Shown one piece after another: positions 57,326 to 64,000 of a stretch of DNA of 64,000 bases (the first letter of the stretch is position 1; every line of letters starts with the position of its first letter). The notes under the pieces were generated by a model, which was not told the origin of the DNA, made no database searches, and was given only the letters and a program-made list of their open reading frames with translations. Position numbers and translations under genes: made by a program. Source of the stretch: Paraeggerthella hominis (lineage in GTDB: Bacteria; Actinomycetota; Coriobacteriia; Coriobacteriales; Eggerthellaceae); assembly GCF_021044775.1 (NCBI RefSeq), contig NZ_JAJNOQ010000003.1, forward strand, positions 124,001 to 188,000, given 5' to 3'.

Positions 57326-60300
57326 ATGATCGGTCTTCAGTTGGCGCGCGTGGGTACGCGCTCCGTTCGAGAGAGGTCGAACACGCCTTTGTCAGCCGTT
57401 TCGGTTGCAAGCGTTTCGGAGAGATTTCTAGCTGTACTTCTGGCCGTGGCCCTGGTCGTGTCCCTGGTTCCCGGCATCGCCTGGGCGCAGCCGGGCGGTG
57501 CACACGTTTCGGTTGCTGAAGAGCGCGCTCTTGCCGGGTCTGGCGAATCGAGCGAGGGCGGTTCGACTGGGCCGATGGATTCGCTGGGCTCGGCGGACCG
57601 CACCGAGACCCTTTCGAATGCCGAAGCGGGCGAGCCTTCCGAGACCGCAGGAGGGTCGACGGTCGATCGCGAGCTGGCTGGCGACGCGGTTCCCTCCGAG
57701 AACGCGTTGTCGAACGAGGATGGAAGCATCCAGCCCAGTGCTCTGGACTCTTTGGAGGAAACCGCATCGTCGGACTCTTCCGAACCCTCTTCCTCCCGGG
57801 CTGTTTCAAACGTCGACGGCGTACGCGTCAAAACCGCATCGGGTATGAACCTCCCCTCCAAGTTGGGCGCGGGTTTGGAGATCAAGGCATGGGCGTTCGT
57901 CGAAGAAGAGGATCCTTGGGGTTGGGGTACGGAAGAGGTTGAAGTCAGCGATTACGCTGGTATTTCGTTTCAGTGGTATCGGGGCGGTACGCAGGTTTCG
58001 TATGCACCAAACGCTTTAAGCTACAAGAATTACGCTCCGATTGATGGGGCAAATGCTCGGACGTACCTTTTGGCCGACGCCGACGCCGGCTCGTTCCTCG
58101 CCGTCAAGGTCACCTTGGCCAACGGCGTCGAAAAGTGGTCTTCTTCGTCAACTCCCAAGGTCACAGACGGCAAGGCAGACCTTGCATCGGTCGAGATCGA
58201 AGGTACGGCCAAGCAAGGTAACGCCCTTACGGCCATTGCGCATGATGCCGCGAGCGGAACTGCCGTGGAATCGGGCGTCGCGTATCGTTGGTTGGTCGGG
58301 GATGCGGTTGACGGCGAGTTCCACGAGCTTTCCGGAGCGCGGGGATCTTCGCTCGAGCTTACACCGTCAGAAGTTGGCAAGTACGTCAAGGTGGAGGCGT
58401 CGTCTCGCAACGAGGTCGTCTCTCCAGCGGTCGGTGCGGTGGTCGCGGCCGGTTCTGCGGAGAACGAGGCTCGCGTGGCCGCTGCGATCACGGCTCTCGA
58501 AAAAGATGGCTTGCGCGGGTACTATCCGAATCCGAAGTACGGTACGGACTCCAATCTCAACCGCATGATTGAATCGCGCCTGTCCGAACTCGGGTTCGAC
58601 GGCGTGTCGACGCGCGTTTCGGCTGCGGCGTTCTCGGGAGTCGACCCGAAGCAGCAAGGCTCCGTCGATGTTTCCGAAGGTTCGGATAACGGCGCGATCA
58701 CGTATTTCTTCCTGGCTCCCGATGCAAAGACGGTTTCGTTCGATTATTCGGTGTTGCGGCAGTTCAAACCTACCTATGCATTGACGTTTGGCGATGCGAC
58801 GGGGTTCTATACGCCTTCGCGTGCATCGTCTTTGGCATGGGACGATGCTCGGGTTCTTGCGTATCTGGAAGGCCAAGCTGCTAACGTCTCCCTTGACGAG
58901 GGCATCAAGACGGGCTCGATACCCGCGTCGGTCCTCAAGGTAGGTCTTCCTACGGAGGTGCGCGTCGGATCCGCCAAGACGGCGACGATTAGCTGGTCGT
59001 CGTCTGATTCGGCGGTCGCGAAGATCGCGAACGGTTTTGACGGCGATTACAACCAGACTGCGACGGCGGTATTCTCGCATACGGCGGTTCCTCGGTCGGT
59101 TACGTTGACGGCGACGTACGAGTTGCAGGTTCCCGGTTACGGAAGCGGCCCCGGTGTTTCGTATCGAACGACTTTCGATACGGTGGTCGAGCAAAAATCG
59201 GGCGCTGAAGTCGATGATATCAAGAAGCAGCTTGCGAACGTGCTGAAACGGGCGAAGGTTGTCGATGCGGCATCGGGCGGCAGCGTTCAGGCGAGTGCTG
59301 TTGACGGCGATGTGAAGTTTTCGACACCGCGTTCGCTGGGCGTGGACGGCAAGGTGTACAAGCTATCCTACGTTTCAAGCGACGAGGATTTCTTGAAGGT
59401 CAACGGATACCGAGGCGTCGTGACGCGCTCCCTTGAAGGGGAGCCTATCCGTACGGTTGAGGTTTCAGCGAGTTTGACCTACGATGGCGTGACCGTCTCG
59501 AGGGAGCTGGGGGCCTATACGCTCAAGCCCGTGTCTTCTGACGAGCTGGAACAGGCCGTCGGATTCATGAACGACGTTGCAGCGGCGTACGGCCAGGCGC
59601 TTTTGGGGCAGAATGCTTCCGCTGACCAGGTGACGGTCGACCTCGATACGTTCATGGAGGTTAGTCGTGCAGCCGACGGCTCTCTTGCATGGGCTCGCTC
59701 TATTGACCAGATGACGGACCAGGGCATTGTCCCGGACGATATTCCCGGATACGACCCGATGGGTAGCCAAAAGTGGCGTACGTTCAGGTCGTCGGACGCC
59801 GGTGTGCTTGAAGATGAGATTCTGCGCGTCAACCGTCCTGACTACGATCGCCGCGTTGCGGTCGATTCGGTGCTCACCTACAAAGCGTACGAATCCCTGG
59901 CGGCTGCACATCCGGAAAACCGTGACCTGCAGTCGCTTGTGAAGCGGCCTGTTCAGGCGGAGTTCACGGTGGCGGGAACGAAGGGCCAGACGGATCCCTT
60001 CGTCACGGCGACGTGCTCCATCATAGGCATGGACAAGCACGGCAATCGTCAGACGTGGGCGGCAGCTGAGCCGTTCACGCTGGACAACGGCTCGAAGGCG
60101 TCCGGTTTGACCGAGGCGTTGCTGACTAAGACGGGGATTTCCGCCAACATCGATAGAAAATGGGGTTGGTACCTCGAATCCGTCACGTCTCCTTACGATG
60201 CGGGCCAGAATCTCAGCTGGGACCAGGCTACGGGCAGGTTCTGGCAGATGTTCGTCAATGGTTCGGCTGCGACGGCGGGCGCCAACGGGTACGAGCTGAA

Positions 60301-62905
60301 GCCCGGCGACAGCGTAATCTGGTGTTATTCCGCCGAAGGGGAAGAGGCTCCTGTCGACCAGCTTTCGGCCACGTGCTCGGTTGTTGGCGTGGATGCTGAC
60401 GGAGCTGTGCAGACCTGGGCTGCCGATGCGACGTACGCGATGCCGAAGGGAGCCACGGCGGCCGATCTGTCCGAGCGGCTGTTTGCGGACGCGGGTCTTA
60501 AGACTGATATCGCAACTTCATGGGGCTGGTATTTGAAATCCATAACGTCGCCTTACAATGCGGGCCAGAATCTCGGCTGGGACCAGGCTACGGGCAGGTT
60601 CTGGCAGCTGTTCGTCAATGGCGAGGTCGCCCAGGAGGGCGCGAATGGGATCACGCTGCAAGCTGGCGATCGAGTGGTTTGGTACTACTCCGCAGATGGC
60701 GCCGTGCTGCCCAGCAGTGTTGCCGCCTCGTGCGAAGTCGTAGGCATGGACGTTTCCGGCAATCCTCAGGTGTGGGCGGCTTCCTCTCGCTATGCCATGG
60801 TGGAGGGTGCCACGATGGCCGACCTGAGTGATCAGATGTTCGTAAAAACGGGCTTAAAGGCCATGGTCGACACTTCCCAGAGTTGGTATCTACAGAGCTT
60901 GGTCTCGCCTTACGACGGCCGCACGCTCGGCTGGGACCAAGCCACGGGCAGGTTTTGGCAGCTGTTCGTGAACGGCGAAGTCGCTCAGAAGGGTGCGGGC
61001 GAAATCAAGATTGAGTCCGGCGACCAGGTGGTCTGGTACTACTCGGCATGGGGTTCGTCTCTGCCGACCGCAGGCGAGGTCGTCATCAAGCCCAGTGCCT
61101 CGCGGCCCAGCTACGACTCCTTTTGGCCACAGTTCGGAGCCGGGTCGGCTCTGACCAACGTCATCACGCCCGCCGAGTCGGCCGATTTGCTTTGGTCCTT
61201 CGACTACAAGACCGTGACCTCGGCTGAAGGGGTGTCGGATCCGCTGGTTGTCAACGGCGATATCTATCTGGTGTCGGGCGGTATTCTCATGAAGATAGAT
61301 GCCGCAACGGGAAGACCTACGGCATCGGCCACCGTCGGAAGCGCGAACCGCTATTTCTGCCGTCCGGCGTACGCCGATGGCTTGATTGTGGTCCCTACTG
61401 ACGACGGTCGCTTGGCTGCGTTTACCGCCGACGCACTTGTGTGCGTGTGGCGTACCGAATCGCTTGGCACATCGGATGGTTCTGTCAGCTATCAGGCGCT
61501 CTCCACGCTCACGGTGAACGGGGGCTATGCGTACGCCGGGTTTACGCAGCCGGGAGCCGCGAACTCCACGGGCACGGCGGGCGCGCTTGTGTGCGTGCGC
61601 ATGAGTGACGGAAAGCTGATGTGGGCGAACAAGGGTGTCACGTCGAGCAGCGGAAAGCCCGAGGGCTACTATTGGGCGGGTGCTGCTGCATCCGGATCGG
61701 ATATCGTGATCGGCGACGAATCGGGGGCAGTCGTTTTGATCGAGGGGGATACGGGCAAGGTGAAGTCTTCGGTCTCGCTTGGCGCCCCGTGTCGCTCGAC
61801 CATTGTATCGGTTGGCGATGGGAGAACGTTGCTGGCCGTGACGAGCGACGGCGTGCTGTATAAGATCGTTCGCGAGGGCGATGCGCTCTCGGTTGCGGGC
61901 CGCGTTTCGTTTGCTCGATCCTCCACATCGACGCCCGTCGTATCGAACGGCACGGTGTTCGTGTGTGGTGCGGACGCCGACGGCTACGGGACGCTGTCCT
62001 TGATCGATCTGGCCGGCATGCGCGTCGATCGCACGGTGGTCGGCGGTCTTGGCGCGGCGCAGGGTTCCCCGCTAGTGTCGATCCAGGGCGACGGCACGTA
62101 TGCGTACTTCACGTGCAACGGGTTGCCGGGCGGCGTGTACGCGTACCGGGTGGGCGATGCCGCCGCATACGCTTTGTACACGCCTGCGGGACCGCAGCAG
62201 AACTACTGCACGGCATCCGTCATTGCGGACGAGGAGGGCAATCTGTACTACACCAACGATGCCGGCGTTCTGTTCGCACTCAAGGGCCGGGCTGGCTTTC
62301 GGGTGACGTTCGATTCCATGGGCGGGTCTTTCGTGCCTTCTGGCATGGCGGTCAAGGACAAGCCCATCGTGCAGCCGGCTGATCCGTCGCGCGACGGGTA
62401 CTCGTTCGGCGGATGGTTCGTAGATTCCGCGTGTACGCGAACCTGGGATTTCGAAACGCCGGTCGATGGCGATATGACGTTGTACGCCCGATGGGTCGCG
62501 AACGCTCGCCCGGGCGGTGTTGGTGGATCGGGAGACGAGTCAAATGGGACGTCGGGTTCCTTCTGGGCATCTTCCGGGGCGCCGGGTGCGGCCCATGCTC
62601 CGCTTGTGCGGCAATCATCTGGCAAAGTTGGCGGGCGGACCGACAAGGTTGCCAAGGAGGCCTCGTCCCCGAACGGGGAGTCCGGTCCAGGGAGCACTCG
62701 GGTGGCGGAACCGAACGGCGAGGACGCTGCGGGCGTGGCTCGTAACGGCGTGTACGTGAGCGCTGTCGGCGGCCTGGCCGAGAAGGAGCATGGGGGAGGA
62801 AGCGGCTGGAAGTACTCGGTTAACGGCGAGGTTCTCATGATGGCGTGCGACAAGTACGCGCTGAACGATGGGGATGTCGTTTCGTGGTTCTACGTGACGG
62901 GTTGA
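57326..62905 (+). CDS. Giant exported protein with DUF4430 repeats, beta-propeller and Listeria-Bacteroides repeat
   Basis: 1,859 residues. A signal helix (LAVLLAVALVVSLVPGIAWA) is followed by a low-complexity Ser/Glu region (to about 165) and two Ig-like parts with FQWYRGG and YRWLVGD. Next come Big-type domains (ISWSSSDSAVAKI), then three tandem DUF4430 (transcobalamin C-terminal-like) repeats at about 890-1250, each with WGWYL or SWYL, SPYD/N, LGWDQATGRFWQLFVNG and VVWYYSA. Then a PQQ-like beta-propeller of about 400 residues, an InlB B-repeat (VTFDSMGGSF, YSFGGWFVDSACTRTW) and a last partial DUF4430. No LPxTG is seen. It probably binds a corrinoid-like ligand. Confidence 0.8.
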   Translation: MIGLQLARVGTRSVRERSNTPLSAVSVASVSERFLAVLLAVALVVSLVPGIAWAQPGGAHVSVAEERALAGSGESSEGGSTGPMDSLGSADRTETLSNAEAGEPSETAGGSTVDRELAGDAVPSENALSNEDGSIQPSALDSLEETASSDSSEPSSSRAVSNVDGVRVKTASGMNLPSKLGAGLEIKAWAFVEEEDPWGWGTEEVEVSDYAGISFQWYRGGTQVSYAPNALSYKNYAPIDGANARTYLLADADAGSFLAVKVTLANGVEKWSSSSTPKVTDGKADLASVEIEGTAKQGNALTAIAHDAASGTAVESGVAYRWLVGDAVDGEFHELSGARGSSLELTPSEVGKYVKVEASSRNEVVSPAVGAVVAAGSAENEARVAAAITALEKDGLRGYYPNPKYGTDSNLNRMIESRLSELGFDGVSTRVSAAAFSGVDPKQQGSVDVSEGSDNGAITYFFLAPDAKTVSFDYSVLRQFKPTYALTFGDATGFYTPSRASSLAWDDARVLAYLEGQAANVSLDEGIKTGSIPASVLKVGLPTEVRVGSAKTATISWSSSDSAVAKIANGFDGDYNQTATAVFSHTAVPRSVTLTATYELQVPGYGSGPGVSYRTTFDTVVEQKSGAEVDDIKKQLANVLKRAKVVDAASGGSVQASAVDGDVKFSTPRSLGVDGKVYKLSYVSSDEDFLKVNGYRGVVTRSLEGEPIRTVEVSASLTYDGVTVSRELGAYTLKPVSSDELEQAVGFMNDVAAAYGQALLGQNASADQVTVDLDTFMEVSRAADGSLAWARSIDQMTDQGIVPDDIPGYDPMGSQKWRTFRSSDAGVLEDEILRVNRPDYDRRVAVDSVLTYKAYESLAAAHPENRDLQSLVKRPVQAEFTVAGTKGQTDPFVTATCSIIGMDKHGNRQTWAAAEPFTLDNGSKASGLTEALLTKTGISANIDRKWGWYLESVTSPYDAGQNLSWDQATGRFWQMFVNGSAATAGANGYELKPGDSVIWCYSAEGEEAPVDQLSATCSVVGVDADGAVQTWAADATYAMPKGATAADLSERLFADAGLKTDIATSWGWYLKSITSPYNAGQNLGWDQATGRFWQLFVNGEVAQEGANGITLQAGDRVVWYYSADGAVLPSSVAASCEVVGMDVSGNPQVWAASSRYAMVEGATMADLSDQMFVKTGLKAMVDTSQSWYLQSLVSPYDGRTLGWDQATGRFWQLFVNGEVAQKGAGEIKIESGDQVVWYYSAWGSSLPTAGEVVIKPSASRPSYDSFWPQFGAGSALTNVITPAESADLLWSFDYKTVTSAEGVSDPLVVNGDIYLVSGGILMKIDAATGRPTASATVGSANRYFCRPAYADGLIVVPTDDGRLAAFTADALVCVWRTESLGTSDGSVSYQALSTLTVNGGYAYAGFTQPGAANSTGTAGALVCVRMSDGKLMWANKGVTSSSGKPEGYYWAGAAASGSDIVIGDESGAVVLIEGDTGKVKSSVSLGAPCRSTIVSVGDGRTLLAVTSDGVLYKIVREGDALSVAGRVSFARSSTSTPVVSNGTVFVCGADADGYGTLSLIDLAGMRVDRTVVGGLGAAQGSPLVSIQGDGTYAYFTCNGLPGGVYAYRVGDAAAYALYTPAGPQQNYCTASVIADEEGNLYYTNDAGVLFALKGRAGFRVTFDSMGGSFVPSGMAVKDKPIVQPADPSRDGYSFGGWFVDSACTRTWDFETPVDGDMTLYARWVANARPGGVGGSGDESNGTSGSFWASSGAPGAAHAPLVRQSSGKVGGRTDKVAKEASSPNGESGPGSTRVAEPNGEDAAGVARNGVYVSAVGGLAEKEHGGGSGWKYSVNGEVLMMACDKYALNDGDVVSWFYVTG
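60191..60620 (+). repeat. Near-identical 70-bp repeats inside the DUF4430 array
   Basis: 60191-60260 and 60551-60620 match at 67 of 70 bases, 360 bp (120 codons) apart. A third, more diverged copy lies near 60908-60977. This points to recent duplication or gene conversion of the first two repeats. Confidence 0.85.
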
Positions 62906-62919
62906 GTTGCTGATTTTCT

Positions 62920-62965
62920 GCCGGGCGTCTTTTCTTCTTCGTTGAAGGGGCGCCCGGCTTCGTGT
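62920..62965 (+). terminator. Hairpin after the giant gene
   Basis: GCCGGGCG (62920-62927) pairs with CGCCCGGC (62951-62958), followed by TTCGTG. The T-run is poor, so readthrough into the ECF genes is possible. Confidence 0.55.
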
Positions 62966-63022
62966 GCTATCCTAGCTGCTTCGGATGAGGGCGGCTCGGC
63001 GATCGAAAGGCGAGGTGGGGCA

Positions 63023-63118
63023 TTGTTCAGTCGGAAGGTTTCGATCATTCTTGCGATCATCGCATTGGTTTCTGCGGTGCTTCTGGTCATCTCGCTGTTC
63101 TTCACGGTGGGCAAGTAA
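63023..63118 (+). CDS. 31-residue single-helix membrane peptide
   Basis: A TTG-started frame of 31 codons plus stop: FSRKVSIILAIIALVSAVLL and a short end VISLFFTVGK, i.e. one membrane helix with a basic N-terminus. The ribosome site AAGGCGAGG sits just before. Its stop is 13 bases before the ECF transmembrane gene, so it is likely an accessory part of that transporter, comparable in position (not sequence) to CbiN. It could also be a non-functional frame. Confidence 0.5.
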   Translation: MFSRKVSIILAIIALVSAVLLVISLFFTVGK

Positions 63119-63131
63119 GGGTGCGAGCCTG

Positions 63132-64000
63132 GTGAAAAGCACGGCGTTCGACCTGTTCCATCCCGTGGTCGCGTTGGCGTACTTCGCCATCCTGCTCGTC
63201 ATGAGCATGGCGGCGATGCAGCCCGTGTACCTTCTGGTGTCGCTTGCGGCTGCGCTGGCTCTTGGCGCGGTGCTGCGCGGCGTTCGCGCCGTCGCTCGCT
63301 CCCTCGCATGGCAGCTTCCCCTTGTGGCGATCGTCGCGCTGGCGAACCCGCTGTTCTCGGCTTCCGGGTCCACGGAGCTGTTTCGCATCGGAGCGCGGGC
63401 GTTCTACCTGGAAAGCTTCGTGTACGGCGCATGCATGGGCGTGATGCTGGCAAGCGTGCTGCTCACGTTCTCGAACGCTTCGCGCGTGTTGACGTCCGAC
63501 AAGATCATGGCTTTGTTCGGCGGTGTCGTGCCCACGGTCGGGCTCATGATGTCCATGACGGCGCGCTTGGTGCCCCAGTTCGTTCGGCGCGGAGGCGATA
63601 TCGAAGGCGTCGCGCGCGCATGCACGGCCGCCCGTCCGGTTGCGACGACGTCGCCCGATTCGACGAAGGGCGCGGGCCGTCGCCTTCGCTTTCGCGAGCA
63701 TATACGATTGACCTCGGTCCTTATGGGGTGGAGCATGGAGGATTCGCTCGAAACCGCCGACGCCATGAAAGCGCGCGGCTGGGGCACCGCGCCGAAGCGC
63801 ACCACCTATGCGCGCTTCCGCTTCCGCCGCCTTGACGCATGCGCGCTCGCGTTCCTCATGGTGGTTGGCGCGAGCGCGGCCGTTGCCGCCTGGGCGGCGT
63901 GCGCCCAGTTCAGGTTCTACCCGTTCATCGCCGGCTTCGCCTCGTGGTGGAGCTACGCACCCTACGTACTGTTCGCGGCTTTGCCGCTGGTCATGGAAGC
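63132..64000 (+). CDS. ECF transporter transmembrane component (partial)
   Basis: 289 codons are visible and the frame runs off the right edge. It has several hydrophobic segments and the two EcfT coupling-helix motifs: RRGGDIEGVARACTAAR and AMKARGWG. GTG 63132 follows TAAGGG. It is a second EcfT, separate from the riboflavin one at 31845. Its place after a predicted cobalamin riboswitch and a transcobalamin-like protein suggests cobalamin or cobalt transport, with the ATPase and S component probably outside the window. Confidence 0.8.
   Translation, partial: MKSTAFDLFHPVVALAYFAILLVMSMAAMQPVYLLVSLAAALALGAVLRGVRAVARSLAWQLPLVAIVALANPLFSASGSTELFRIGARAFYLESFVYGACMGVMLASVLLTFSNASRVLTSDKIMALFGGVVPTVGLMMSMTARLVPQFVRRGGDIEGVARACTAARPVATTSPDSTKGAGRRLRFREHIRLTSVLMGWSMEDSLETADAMKARGWGTAPKRTTYARFRFRRLDACALAFLMVVGASAAVAAWAACAQFRFYPFIAGFASWWSYAPYVLFAALPLVME

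Noticed and set aside
1..64000. CRISPR arrays, insertion sequences, prophage genes, rRNA or tRNA genes
   Set aside because: No regularly spaced direct repeats with spacers, no transposase or integrase motifs, and no rRNA or tRNA signatures were found.

Overview
The window is high-GC DNA (many G/C third positions) from an anaerobic actinobacterium. My best guess is the Coriobacteriia, family Eggerthellaceae. The reasons are inference from sequence: a Tat-exported FAD reductase followed by a small multihaem cytochrome and preceded by a divergent 12-TM LuxR-type regulator, separate nickel and molybdenum uptake operons, a SecD-SecF fusion, QueH-type queuosine synthesis, and frequent GTG/TTG starts. 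No tRNA, rRNA, CRISPR array or insertion sequence was found.

Layout. The first 150 bases are the 3' end of a DNA ligase gene. Positions 204-5508 hold a five-gene nickel/peptide ABC operon (nikABCDE-like) behind two NikR-type inverted repeats. Positions 5766-11051 hold molybdate uptake (modA, modB, modC) and two molybdopterin genes (moaA, moaC). Positions 11259-18817 are housekeeping: a lipid kinase, serA, bacterioferritin, yebC, ruvCAB behind a LexA box, a small conserved protein and a cold-shock protein. Positions 18982-23099 are a queuosine group (queA and queH on minus, an HAD phosphatase and tgt on plus). A compact type I toxin-antitoxin-like locus lies at 23150-23375, followed by secDF. 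Positions 26486-30356 are the respiratory-reductase module (LuxR regulator, flavoprotein, cytochrome). Positions 31845-35440 are a complete riboflavin ECF transporter (ecfT, ecfA2, ecfA1, ribU) under an FMN riboswitch. Positions 35791-39596 hold an ATC-hydrolase-like protein and two AGCS sodium:amino-acid symporters. A 934-aa exported phosphoesterase at 39716-42520 has five 11-bp direct repeats in its promoter. Two flavoproteins, an MGMT-like protein and a MacAB-type efflux set follow.

The most unusual part is 50.5-64 kb. A single operon couples a FecBCD-type ABC importer (binding lipoprotein, permease, ATPase) to a three-part nitrogenase-like enzyme: two component-1-like subunits and a NifH-like Fe protein. 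Several of its genes overlap by 4 bp. A DtxR/Fur-like palindrome sits directly before the first ribosome binding site. The cluster-binding cysteines fit a 3+1 ligand pattern, and I see no nif cofactor-assembly genes, so it is not a dinitrogen-fixing nitrogenase. Next comes what I read as a cobalamin riboswitch, then a 1,859-residue exported protein with three transcobalamin-like DUF4430 repeats, a beta-propeller and a Listeria-Bacteroides repeat, then a 31-residue membrane peptide and an ECF transmembrane protein that runs off the window. I infer a metal-chelate/corrinoid acquisition and reductive-processing island. The actual substrate is unknown.
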